Positions 37,868 through 46,175 of a DNA stretch of 64,000 bases are shown here, one piece after another. How positions within the stretch are numbered: the stretch's first letter is position 1; every line of letters starts with the position of its first letter. The notes beneath the pieces are model-generated. The model was not told the origin of the DNA, ran no database searches, and was given only the letters and a program-made list of their open reading frames with translations. The DNA comes from Flammeovirgaceae bacterium UBA2786 (GTDB taxonomy: Bacteria > Bacteroidota > Bacteroidia > Cytophagales > Cyclobacteriaceae). The stretch spans positions 1 through 64,000 of the forward strand of contig DEIA01000074.1 of the NCBI GenBank assembly GCA_002352225.1. Reading direction: 5' to 3'. Both the position numbers and the translations under genes were made by a program.

Positions 37868-38662
37868 ATGTATAAGAAAACCCTTTCACTTGCCATAATA
37901 GTAACCCTTTTATATGCCTGTGCCACTGTTCCGGTTACCGGTCGTAAACAGCTTAGCCTTGTTTCCAGTGCCGAGATAAACCAGATGTCTGCTACACAAT
38001 ATGCTGAAGTAGTTAAAACCGGCCCGCTTTCTACTGATCAGCAGCAAACCCAGTTAATCAAAAAAGTTGGAGGTAAAATTCAAAAAGCTGTTGAGCAATA
38101 CATGGCAGAGAAAGGTATGAGCGATCAACTGGCAGGGTTTGCGTGGGAGTTTAATCTTATTAAAGACGATCAAACCGTAAACGCATGGTGTATGCCGGGT
38201 GGCAAAGTGGCGTTTTATACGGCCATACTTCCTATCTGTAAAGATGAAGATGGCATTGCTGTAGTAATGGGACACGAAGTGGCGCATGCTATTGCCAATC
38301 ATGGTCGCGAACGTATGAGCCAGGGCTTAATTGCAGAGTTTGGATTAAGCACTATTGGTGCAGCAATGGGCCAGAACCCAACCGCTACACAACAAATTTT
38401 TATGCAGGCGGTGGGTATGGGTACCAACGTGGGCATGCTTAAGTTTTCAAGAAGTCACGAATCGGAGGCAGACCACATGGGGTTAATTTTTATGGCGATG
38501 GCCGGGTACAACCCATCATCGGCACCTAAGTTTTGGGAACGCATGGCTACACTTGGTGGTGGGCAGCAACCTGAGTTTTTATCTACACACCCTTCGCACG
38601 AAACCCGTATTAAAGATCTGGAAGGTTGGATACCCGAAGCCATGCAGTACTATAAGAAGTAA
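37868..38662 (+). CDS. M48-family metallopeptidase lipoprotein
   Basis: 264 residues from ATG 37868; the 7 residues upstream do not improve the signal. The lipobox LLYAC gives Cys near 18, so it is a lipoprotein. The zinc motif HEVAHAIANH (HExxH) is near residue 130, and the third ligand Glu is in ESEADHMG. The LoiP/BepA-like family trims misfolded outer-membrane or periplasmic proteins. This is the expected location; the substrate is not known. Confidence 0.9.
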   Translation: MYKKTLSLAIIVTLLYACATVPVTGRKQLSLVSSAEINQMSATQYAEVVKTGPLSTDQQQTQLIKKVGGKIQKAVEQYMAEKGMSDQLAGFAWEFNLIKDDQTVNAWCMPGGKVAFYTAILPICKDEDGIAVVMGHEVAHAIANHGRERMSQGLIAEFGLSTIGAAMGQNPTATQQIFMQAVGMGTNVGMLKFSRSHESEADHMGLIFMAMAGYNPSSAPKFWERMATLGGGQQPEFLSTHPSHETRIKDLEGWIPEAMQYYKK

Positions 38663-38690
38663 GTAGTTGCATTACACAAGAAGCTGATTC

Positions 38691-39479
38691 ATGATTGAAG
38701 CGTATAATTTTCTGGCTTCGTGGCAGCTATTTCCTGAGAAAGGTACTTATGAGTTTGGTAACAGGCCCAAATCCGGTATTTACAAAATTGAACTTGGGAG
38801 TACGGGCAAACAGGTAACGATCAGCATGAACTGGGTTTCGCTGGAAGACCAGGCTTTTGCTTCGCAGTTTTCTATAACCCCGGATAGCGATTGGTACCCG
38901 TTTGAAGACATTGCTTTAGGTGATGCCGTAAAGGCTGCGTTTGAAAGCCAGCTTCAGCTCAAAGTATGGTTTACGAAAGACGATAAACCCATGCTGGAAG
39001 TAATTCATGAAATTACACCTAAAGGTTATCTGCGTGTGGTGCATCATCATTTTAATGAGCGTGGTGAAAAATTTACCAACGAAGAAATTTATCATAAGCA
39101 ATTAAGTGTGTTGCCTTACTCAGCTTCTGTATCAGGAGCGGTGATAAAGCCAAACGAAGCCGGAGTAATTCGCCACCAGGCACTTTCGGCAATGGAAGAG
39201 CAAACCAACATGCAGCTTACGCAGATACGCCAGCAGATTGAGTTACTGGCAGTGCAAGCCAAAGAAATACAGAAGCGCAAGGAACTATCAATGCTTATTT
39301 ACGAAGCACAGATTGGATTTGTGCCGGTAATAGGTCAAACCTATTTTCTGTACGAAAAGGAAGATGGCACCTGCCTGCTTTCTTTGGTTGGCCCGAAAGA
39401 ATGGGGCAGAAGCAAACCATATAAAAATTTTATTTCCGCTGTGCACTTACTGGCCGATCATACGTGGAAGGAAATCTGA
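38691..39479 (+). CDS. DUF2452-containing protein of unknown function
   Basis: 262 residues, no signal peptide. The C-terminal half (from about 150) fits DUF2452: LPYSASVSGAVIKP, a helix with QIRQQIELLAVQAKEIQKR, GFVPVIGQTYFLYEK and LSLVGPKEWG. The N-terminal half (about 1-140) is beta-rich and not recognised. It follows the M48 gene by 28 bp on the same strand and may share its promoter. Confidence 0.7.
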   Translation: MIEAYNFLASWQLFPEKGTYEFGNRPKSGIYKIELGSTGKQVTISMNWVSLEDQAFASQFSITPDSDWYPFEDIALGDAVKAAFESQLQLKVWFTKDDKPMLEVIHEITPKGYLRVVHHHFNERGEKFTNEEIYHKQLSVLPYSASVSGAVIKPNEAGVIRHQALSAMEEQTNMQLTQIRQQIELLAVQAKEIQKRKELSMLIYEAQIGFVPVIGQTYFLYEKEDGTCLLSLVGPKEWGRSKPYKNFISAVHLLADHTWKEI

Positions 39480-39535
39480 ATGTTATGCCCACAGCCACTA
39501 TTCAGGATTGGAATACCAATGTCGTGTAGTTAAGA

Positions 39536-39792
39536 TGTCACCCCTTCGGGGCTTTCGATAGCTATTGGATTGCCTTCTACAATCATATCGAGGCTGTCTC
39601 AAAAGTCGTTCTGTCATCGCGGATTTGTTCCGCGATCTCGATTTCGTGGTACTAAACGAGATTCCGGCACAAGGCCGGAATGACATTCCAATCTTAATTT
39701 GACTTTTGAGACAGCCTCTTCACTAATCCCGAAGGGTTGACAGGTTTATAGAAATGCCATGAGACACAACACAGAACCCCGAAGGGGTGACA
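39536..39792. repeat. Inverted TGTCACCCCTTCGGGG repeats flanking a MITE
   Basis: TGTCACCCCTTCGGGG at 39536-39551 and its exact complement CCCCGAAGGGGTGACA at 39777-39792 face each other. A weaker ATCCCGAAGGGTTGACA copy lies at about 39726-39742. The core CCCCTTCGGGG is itself palindromic. They look like a second REP family. Confidence 0.65.
39590..39718. mobile_element. 129-bp MITE-like element with perfect 18-bp terminal inverted repeats
   Basis: GAGGCTGTCTCAAAAGTC at 39590-39607 is perfectly repeated in inverse at 39701-39718. Inside are two further hairpins, ATCGCGGA/TTCCGCGAT and ATTCCGGC/GGCCGGAAT. There is no open frame, so it would need a transposase in trans. The ends resemble IS termini common in this phylum. 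No clear target duplication was found. Confidence 0.75.
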
Positions 39793-39886
39793 CTGGCGCA
39801 CGGCTTCGCAATTAGAAATTGATTTTGTAGCACCTACCTGCTTTCACTATGTTTCGGTATGTAAAGCGTTATGCTTCAGAGCTTGT

Positions 39887-41248
39887 TTACACTTTATCAG
39901 GATTAGGATGAACCCAGCCTTGCCGATAGTTTCGGGCTAATAAGGCTGTTGCCTCTGCATCGTTCAGCACTGTTCGTGTTGTTGGGTCGTATCTTAACGT
40001 TCGCCCGGTCTTCATAGCCAGGTTAGCGAGAATACAACTGGCTGTGGAGATATGTCCTTCTTCCACATCAGCTACAGGTTTGGTTCCGTTTTCAATTGCC
40101 GATAAAAAATTCAACATCTGGCCGCGTGTAGCGGGTGCGGTATGAATTTCAATGTCTTTCTCTTTCATATCTTCCGGATACTTTTCACGTTCATACACAG
40201 CATCGGCATGAATCTTCTTTCCATCACCCATGGGTACAAAATCATAACTATACGGACTACCACTCAAAACTCCTTTCTCGCCATAAATCTTAAAACCCCA
40301 CGGATAATCCGGATCAACCGATGGCCCCCACGTTCTGTGCTGCCAGATAGCCGTAAGATTTTCAAATTCAAAAATAGCCGACTGCGTATCACTGATATTT
40401 GATTTGCCTCCTTTCTGAACATAGATTCCTCCTGATGAAGAGATACGAACAGGCCAGCCTAAGTCTAACATCCAGCGCACGCAGTCCAGCATGTGCACAC
40501 ACATATCGCCCACAATACCGTTACCATATTCCATAAATGCACGCCACCATCCGCGATGGGGTAAATTATCATAAGGCCGAAATGGAGCAGGACCCGTCCA
40601 CTGTTCGTAATCCAGAAAATCAGGAACCTGCTGCAACGGTGGATTGCTGTTGTTGCGCATGTGGTAATAGCAAAACAATTCTACATGCGAGATTTTCCCG
40701 AGTAAGCCGGCCTCAATAATATTTTTCTTAGCTTCAATTAAATGCGGTGTGCTTCTGCGTTGCAAGCCAACTTGTACGGTGCGTTTGTATTTGCGGGCAG
40801 CAGCCACCATAGCTTCGCCTTCCATTACATCTACGCTTATGGGTTTTTGCACATACACGTGCGCACCGGCCTTCATAGCATCAATGGCCTGCAGCGTATG
40901 CCAGTGGTCGGGCGAACCGATCAATACAATGTCTGGCTTTTGCTTGCTTAGTAGTTTTGTATAGTCGTTGAATAGTTCGGGTACTTTGCCGGATTTTTGT
41001 CGCTGACTAACCAACTGACCTGCTTCGGTAAGTTGCCTCTTATCCACATCGCACAAACCTACTACATCAATAGATGCTACTTGTATGAGTTTGAATAAAT
41101 CGCTCTTGCCATACCAGCCCGTGCCAATTAATGCTACACGCCAGTTCTTTTGTTGCTCGAAGAAACTAAATCCTTGCGATGCTAATGCACTGAAGGCAAG
41201 TGTGGCCGAGATATCTTTAATAAAATGCCTGCGCGAAACAGATGTCAT
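39887..41248 (-). CDS. Gfo/Idh/MocA oxidoreductase with Tat signal
   Basis: 453 residues. The N-terminus SRRHFIKDISATLAFSALA is a twin-arginine signal, so the folded enzyme with its cofactor is exported. The NAD(P)-binding domain begins WRVALIGTGWYGKSDLF; GSPDHWHTLQAIDAMKAGAH and YVQKPISVDVMEGE carry the conserved Lys. The C-terminal domain has NGIVGDMCVHMLDCVRWML. Such proteins oxidise or reduce sugars or related polyols; the substrate is unknown. Confidence 0.9.
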   Translation of the reverse strand: MTSVSRRHFIKDISATLAFSALASQGFSFFEQQKNWRVALIGTGWYGKSDLFKLIQVASIDVVGLCDVDKRQLTEAGQLVSQRQKSGKVPELFNDYTKLLSKQKPDIVLIGSPDHWHTLQAIDAMKAGAHVYVQKPISVDVMEGEAMVAAARKYKRTVQVGLQRRSTPHLIEAKKNIIEAGLLGKISHVELFCYYHMRNNSNPPLQQVPDFLDYEQWTGPAPFRPYDNLPHRGWWRAFMEYGNGIVGDMCVHMLDCVRWMLDLGWPVRISSSGGIYVQKGGKSNISDTQSAIFEFENLTAIWQHRTWGPSVDPDYPWGFKIYGEKGVLSGSPYSYDFVPMGDGKKIHADAVYEREKYPEDMKEKDIEIHTAPATRGQMLNFLSAIENGTKPVADVEEGHISTASCILANLAMKTGRTLRYDPTTRTVLNDAEATALLARNYRQGWVHPNPDKV

Positions 41249-41326
41249 GATTGCAACCGGTTAATCCTGTTTTTAAAGATAATACAGGCCAGCATGCGGA
41301 ACAATAGAATAGGGACAAGCGGATTT

Positions 41327-42130
41327 CTACCGCTTTAGTGTACTTAGTTTAATTTCCGTTAACCTTCTCTTGGTGTCTAATGCAAAATCGGCATTCATCA
41401 TCCAGTCATAAAACGAAGGTTCGTCTTTTAATACCTGAGTTACTGTTTTGCCTTTGTGTTTTCCGAAATTAAAAATGATTTCTTTTTTTTCATTGCGGAT
41501 CATACGACCGGCCAGGTCTACCATATCGGTGGCAGTAAGTTGGTGAAGCACATCCATATCGTTACGGATTACGCCAATTGGTTTACCCAATCCATCGGTT
41601 ACGGGTTGGTTCTCGTATCGCGCTACCTGAGCCAATAACACGTCTAACGTAGCTTGTGTATCGGCAGCAGCCGAGTGTGCATTGGTTAAGTCTTTATTAC
41701 AGTAAAACCTGAGGGCCGCAGCCAGGTTTCGTTTCTCCATCAGGTGGTAGATCCGTTGCGCATCAATTAACCGCTTTCGCGAATAGTCAAACTCTACATC
41801 AGCCCGCAGAAATTCTTCTACCAGTATGGGTACATCAAACTTCAGAATATTAAAACCGGCCAGATCGGCTCCTTCAAAAAATTTTGCATAGTCTTTGGCT
41901 ATTTCCTTAAATGTAGGTTTGTCTTTTACATCCTCATTTGTAATACCATGAATAGCGGTTGATTCGGCCAGAATGGGAATAGTTGGATTAACCCGGTTTG
42001 ATTTTTCAATTACCTCGCCACCTGGCATTACTTTAATAACCGCAATCTCAACAATACGATCTTGCGAAATAGTAGTACCCGTTGTTTCCAGATCGAACAG
42101 GCACAACGGAATTCTAAGATTAAGTTTCAT
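41327..42130 (-). CDS. DnaQ-like 3'-5' exonuclease
   Basis: 267 residues from ATG 42130; an upstream in-frame start would overlap the preceding gene. DEDDh motifs: FDLETTG (Exo I), NILKFDVPIL (Exo II) and AHSAAADTQATLDVL (Exo III with His and Asp). A C-terminal 60-residue segment with IFNFGKHKGKTV and FYDWMM resembles DUF3820-type add-ons. It is likely a DNA proofreading or repair exonuclease, or an RNase T-like enzyme. It is transcribed right after the Mur-ligase-like gene, 2 bp away. Confidence 0.88.
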   Translation of the reverse strand: MKLNLRIPLCLFDLETTGTTISQDRIVEIAVIKVMPGGEVIEKSNRVNPTIPILAESTAIHGITNEDVKDKPTFKEIAKDYAKFFEGADLAGFNILKFDVPILVEEFLRADVEFDYSRKRLIDAQRIYHLMEKRNLAAALRFYCNKDLTNAHSAAADTQATLDVLLAQVARYENQPVTDGLGKPIGVIRNDMDVLHQLTATDMVDLAGRMIRNEKKEIIFNFGKHKGKTVTQVLKDEPSFYDWMMNADFALDTKRRLTEIKLSTLKR

Positions 42131-42132
42131 AG

Positions 42133-42693
42133 TTAGGGCTGAAAAGTACTTACGGCCTTGTAGAACTGGCCACTGCTGATTCCTATTTTTTTCAAAAGTT
42201 CGCGGGTAGCACCAATACATTTCAGTTCTGTTTCGGTGCTAAATGCAATCGGAAATTTTTCGTTAGTGCTACTAATTAACATGGTTTTACCATCCTTAAC
42301 TTCGTGTTTATAAGCACTGTATGCTATTGCCTGCACATCGGTACGTTCGCGAGTGGCAAGTGTTTTTAACTCCTTGTTACCCTCGGGGAATATGATTATG
42401 CCCCCTTTTGGGGTTGAATTGGCAATTTTCTCAAGTTCGGTTACCGGAGTAATCGTAACATCTGACAAAACCAGAATATGATGATGATAATCAGCAAGCT
42501 GATCTTGCGCTTCAACCAAGAGTACAGGTGCATCACTTAACGGGTGAATGGGTTCGCCAGCTAAATACGAATCGAACCTGCGATGATTGACTGAGAGTAC
42601 ATGCCGGGTAAGTCTGGCTATTAAACCACTTTGTGCACCGGTTATGATTATCCTTTGTTTATCAATGCTTTGCTGATAGATAGATGTCACCAA
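42133..42693 (-). CDS. Mur-ligase-like (Mpl/MurC middle and C-terminal outline) protein without P-loop
   Basis: 186 residues. Its layout follows the Mpl/MurC ligases in shortened form: IITGAQSGLIARLTRHVL where a ligase has GTHGKTT, then NHRRFDSYLAGE, DAPVLLVEAQDQ, HHHILVLSDVTITPV, GGIIIF, and a tail with GATRELLKKIGISSGQFYKAV. The ATP-binding Lys and Ser/Thr are missing, so it should not ligate. It could be a regulatory relative or a degraded gene kept for another job. The likeness was recognised by eye and needs a profile search. It sits 2 bp before the exonuclease gene. Confidence 0.5.
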   Translation of the reverse strand: MVTSIYQQSIDKQRIIITGAQSGLIARLTRHVLSVNHRRFDSYLAGEPIHPLSDAPVLLVEAQDQLADYHHHILVLSDVTITPVTELEKIANSTPKGGIIIFPEGNKELKTLATRERTDVQAIAYSAYKHEVKDGKTMLISSTNEKFPIAFSTETELKCIGATRELLKKIGISSGQFYKAVSTFQP

Positions 42694-42827
42694 GGTATAA
42701 GTATTAGATTGGTAAAGATATAGTAAAATGTCTGTCAGTTAAAACGGTGTTCCCTTGTAGATAAATTTAATTCTCGTTTCAGCCTGAATTTATTCACAAA
42801 TTCACATGTTTGAATGTAGATAACTTG

Positions 42828-42860
42828 TTGAGGGTAGGAGTAAGCTAAGTGCTACGTTTG
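42828..42860 (+). promoter_or_regulatory. Promoter of dnaB
   Basis: TTG at 42828-42830 and TACGTTTG at 42853-42860 with 22 bp between fit the Bacteroidota pattern. The start codon is 38 bp downstream. Confidence 0.5.
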
Positions 42861-42898
42861 TTGCCCTTAAAGAAACTACGTACAACAACCACGAATGT

Positions 42899-44431
42899 AT
42901 GGAGCAACGATCAACGCCAGTGAGGTTAAGTTCTGCAATGAGCGGAGCCGGAAAGTCTAAATTTTTAGTGCGCGATATCGCTGAGAGTTTAGGTAAACTT
43001 CCGCCTCAGGCGCTTGATCTGGAAGAAGCTATTTTGGGAGCACTTATGCTCGAAAAGAATGCGCTTACTGCCGTAGTAGAATTTTTACGCCCCGAACATT
43101 TTTACACCGAACAGCACAAAGAAATTTATAATGCCATCGTTGAGTTGTTCAAGACATCAGACCCGGTGGACATGCGCACCGTGGTGGCGCAACTTCGTAA
43201 AGTAGGTAAACTTGAACTGGTAGGGGGCGCTTATTATATAGCAGAACTTACCAGTAAAGTAAGTTCAGCAGCCAACATCGAGTATCACGCACGTATCATC
43301 ATCGAGATGGCCATTAAGCGCGATCTGATTCAGATTGCCTCGCAGATTCATCACGATGCTTACGAAGACACAACCGATGTGTTTGAGTTACTCGATAAAA
43401 CGGAACAAAACATTTTTCAGATTTCTGATTCCAACCTGCGCAAGAATTACGACTCAATGAAGTCGCTCATGTTTCAGGCAACCAAAGAACTACAGGAAAA
43501 ACGCAATCATAAAGACGGCCTTACGGGAATACCCAGCGGGTTCTCTCGCCTGGACAGAGTTACATCGGGTTGGCAAAAATCTGACCTTGTAATTATTGCC
43601 GCGCGCCCGGGTATGGGTAAAACTGCGTTTATCGTTTCCGCTTTGCGCAATGCTGCGGTTGACTTCAGTATTCCGGTTGCAATCTTCTCGTTAGAGATGG
43701 CTTCGCTTCAATTAGTAAACCGTTTAATTTCTGCCGAAGCAGAACTAGACTCTGAAAAAATTAAAAAAGGAAATCTGGCCGATTTTGAGTGGCAGCAGAT
43801 GGTAACTAAAACCACCCGCTTGTCTGGCGCACCAATTTTTATTGATGATACACCTGCGCTTTCTATACTGGAACTTCGGGCCAAGTGCCGCAGGCTTAAA
43901 GCCGAACACAACATTCAAATGATTGTGATCGACTACCTGCAACTAATGAAAGGAGAGGTTGGTAGCGGTAACCGCGAACAAGAGATTGCATCCATCTCGC
44001 GCGCCCTGAAAGGTATTGCCAAAGAATTGTCGGTACCGGTAATCGCACTTTCGCAGCTTAGTCGAGGAGTAGAAACGCGCGGTGGAGATAAACGACCTCA
44101 ACTCAGCGATTTGCGCGAGTCTGGTTCAATCGAACAGGATGCCGATATTGTTATGTTCTTGTACAGGCCTGAGTATTATAAGATTACAGTAGATGATGAT
44201 AACATGCCCACACAAGGCATGGCCGAAGTAATTATTGCTAAACATCGTAATGGTTCGCTCGAGAATGTGAAACTGAAATTTATTGGTAAGTACACTAAGT
44301 TTGCCGATTACGATGCCCCTGAAGGATTAACACCGATGAGTAGCATTACCCGCGAGAGCCGCCTGAACACCTTCCGCGATAATCCATCTCCATCCAGTCC
44401 CTCGGGTGACGATGATGATGCTCCATTCTGA
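42899..44431 (+). CDS. dnaB: Replicative DNA helicase DnaB
   Basis: 510 residues, intein-free. The N-terminal primase-interacting domain (about 35-140; LPPQALDLEEAILGALML) leads by a linker to a RecA-like ATPase domain: Walker A ARPGMGKTAF near residue 237, Walker B MIVIDYLQLM, and the arginine-finger region LSQLSRGVETR followed by SDLRESGSIEQDADIV. It unwinds DNA at the replication fork. The C-terminal tail is acidic (GDDDDAPF). It is transcribed divergently from the Mur-like/exonuclease pair. Confidence 0.96.
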   Translation: MEQRSTPVRLSSAMSGAGKSKFLVRDIAESLGKLPPQALDLEEAILGALMLEKNALTAVVEFLRPEHFYTEQHKEIYNAIVELFKTSDPVDMRTVVAQLRKVGKLELVGGAYYIAELTSKVSSAANIEYHARIIIEMAIKRDLIQIASQIHHDAYEDTTDVFELLDKTEQNIFQISDSNLRKNYDSMKSLMFQATKELQEKRNHKDGLTGIPSGFSRLDRVTSGWQKSDLVIIAARPGMGKTAFIVSALRNAAVDFSIPVAIFSLEMASLQLVNRLISAEAELDSEKIKKGNLADFEWQQMVTKTTRLSGAPIFIDDTPALSILELRAKCRRLKAEHNIQMIVIDYLQLMKGEVGSGNREQEIASISRALKGIAKELSVPVIALSQLSRGVETRGGDKRPQLSDLRESGSIEQDADIVMFLYRPEYYKITVDDDNMPTQGMAEVIIAKHRNGSLENVKLKFIGKYTKFADYDAPEGLTPMSSITRESRLNTFRDNPSPSSPSGDDDDAPF

Positions 44432-44497
44432 TGATCGGAAATTACCACAATCGGTTTTACTTAACCCGTAAGGGGTAATAAAAATCTAATCAGGATT

Positions 44498-44525
44498 TTG
44501 AATGTTGCTAACGAGTTGTACCTTG
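44498..44525 (+). promoter_or_regulatory. Candidate promoter of the quinone oxidoreductase gene
   Basis: TTG at 44498-44500 and TACCTTG at 44519-44525 with 18 bp between are a near match to the -33/-7 pattern; the start codon is 20 bp further on. Confidence 0.4.
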
Positions 44526-44545
44526 AGAACAAGACTAAGCAAACT

Positions 44546-45538
44546 ATGAAGGCCCTGGTGTTAAGAGAAGCAGGTAAGATCGAACTGGTTGAAACTCCTA
44601 AACCGATTGCTACAGCCGGTAAAGCGGTAGTAAAAATTAAAGCCGCAGGCCTTAACAGGCGCGATGACTGGATTCGTGAAGGTAAATACCCCAATATTAA
44701 ATTTGGAGTAACGATGGGCTCCGATGGCGCAGGTATAGTTGAAACCGTTGGCGATGAAAAAGATAATCATTGGGTAGGGCAGGAAGTGGTGATAAACCCC
44801 AATATCGACTGGGGCCCCGATCAGGATGTTCAATCGGGTAAGTACACTATTTTGGGTATGCCTGTTGATGGTACTTTTGCTGAGTATGTTTGTGTACCGG
44901 TTGACAGGCTGCATCATAAACCCTTTCACCTCGATTTATTACAGGCAGCAGCCTTGCCCTTAGGGGGTCTTACTGCTTTCCGCGCTTTGTTCAGGCGTGG
45001 CGAGTTGCAGGCCGGTCAAAACGTACTGATCTCAGGCTTTGGCGGAGGGGTAGCCCAGTTTGCATTTCTGTTTGCGCAGGCGGCCGGGGCTAATGTGTAT
45101 GTTACCTCGGGCAGCGATGAAAAAATTGATAAGGCATTAAAGCTGGGCGCCAAAGGTGCATATAACTATAAGAAGCAAGCCACCTATACCGATTTATGGA
45201 AAACCAAAGGCGGGTTTGATTTGATAATTGATAGTGCAGGGGGTGATCAGATAAATAATTTTATTAAAATTCTGAAGCCAAAAGGCCGCATTGTGTTTTA
45301 TGGCGCCACCAATGGTATGCCAGCCAAACTTGATTTGTACCGCATGTTCTGGAATCAACTTTCGTTACTGGGATCAACTATGGGTAACGATAATGAGTTT
45401 AGCGAAATGCTGACTTTTGTAAGCAAACATCAGTTACGTCCATTGATTGATTCCATCCGTCCATTCGCAAAAATTGCCGAATCCTTTCCGGATATTACAA
45501 AACCCAATAAAGTTGGGAAGATTGTGTTTCAGATTTAG
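44546..45538 (+). CDS. Quinone oxidoreductase-like MDR protein (zinc-free)
   Basis: 330 residues from ATG 44546 (MKALVLREAGKIEL, the family's usual beginning). Medium-chain dehydrogenase fold without the zinc cysteines: GLNRRDDWIREGKYP, MGSDGAGIVETVG, the cofactor loop ISGFGGGVAQFAF and DLIIDSAGGDQI. It probably reduces quinones or enones with NADPH. It is followed directly by an IS21 relic. Confidence 0.88.
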   Translation: MKALVLREAGKIELVETPKPIATAGKAVVKIKAAGLNRRDDWIREGKYPNIKFGVTMGSDGAGIVETVGDEKDNHWVGQEVVINPNIDWGPDQDVQSGKYTILGMPVDGTFAEYVCVPVDRLHHKPFHLDLLQAAALPLGGLTAFRALFRRGELQAGQNVLISGFGGGVAQFAFLFAQAAGANVYVTSGSDEKIDKALKLGAKGAYNYKKQATYTDLWKTKGGFDLIIDSAGGDQINNFIKILKPKGRIVFYGATNGMPAKLDLYRMFWNQLSLLGSTMGNDNEFSEMLTFVSKHQLRPLIDSIRPFAKIAESFPDITKPNKVGKIVFQI

Positions 45539-45558
45539 TGATTCCAAGATTATCGTGT

Positions 45559-45700
45559 ATGATATATGTAAACCGGTACCTCCAATGGGATAAGGCCGTG
45601 ATGCATTTTGCGCATCGGCCCGGTGAGCAATTGCAGGTAGATTTTGCCGGGGACAGGTTGGGGTACGTGGTCCGCACTACGGGCGAATGGATAGCTTGCT
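45559..45700 (+). pseudogene. IS21-type transposase (IstA) fragment
   Basis: A frame from about 45559 reads WDKAVMHFAHRPGEQLQVDF and then AGDRLGYVVRTTGEW, matching the region around the first catalytic Asp of IS21-family IstA proteins in this phylum. The rest of the transposase and IstB are absent, and after GEW the likeness stops. It is a dead relic. Confidence 0.7.
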
Positions 45701-45705
45701 CCGCC

Positions 45706-45937
45706 CGCTTTGGTGTTCTTCACCAAAGCGTAAGATGAAAACTGCTAACCGGGAAACCCTCGGTCAGATCATTAACAATAATCAGGGCACAATCTCGCCC
45801 CCTCACCCTTGTTGGTGTTTGCGCATTAGACATGTGTGTTGATTCACCAACAAGCAAGATGAAAGTTGATAACAAGTTAAGTTACAAAATTGTTGTTGGT
45901 GAGCTTGCGCATAAACCTTCGCGCGAATACCAACAAC
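45706..45937. repeat. Structured non-coding block of three hairpins
   Basis: Three inverted repeats in a row: CGCTTTGGTG/CACCAAAGCG (45706-45715 and 45721-45730), CTTGTTGGTG/CACCAACAAG (45808-45817 and 45845-45854), and GTTGTTGGT/ACCAACAAC (45892-45900 and 45929-45937) with an inner GCGC/GCGC. After the first two comes a shared tail like AAGATGAAA. No convincing gene lies here; the rest of 45938-46175 shows nothing clear. Confidence 0.6.
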
Positions 45938-46175
45938 GGCATGGGGAGACGTTGAGGGGAAAAATCCCGAATAGCTTGAGTCCGCACGGACAGAAAAAAA
46001 TTACCGTTAAAATAATTATTTACTGATACAGGCATCAATTTATATTCCGTGTTATTGATACTTTTCAGATCATTCACAAAATCAAAGAACAACTCCCCTC
46101 AGCAATACAAAATTTGCTTACCTTGCCGACTTCACCCGTTAAAGAAATTAGCATTTAACTCTGATCAGATTACTC

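Noticed and set aside
45892..45937. Integron attC site
   Set aside because: The arms do not fit the RYYYAAC / GTTRRRY core sites and there is no integrase or cassette structure.
45832..46026. Open frame of 64 codons in the hairpin block
   Set aside because: It runs through the inverted repeats, has no recognisable domain and no promoter or start signal.
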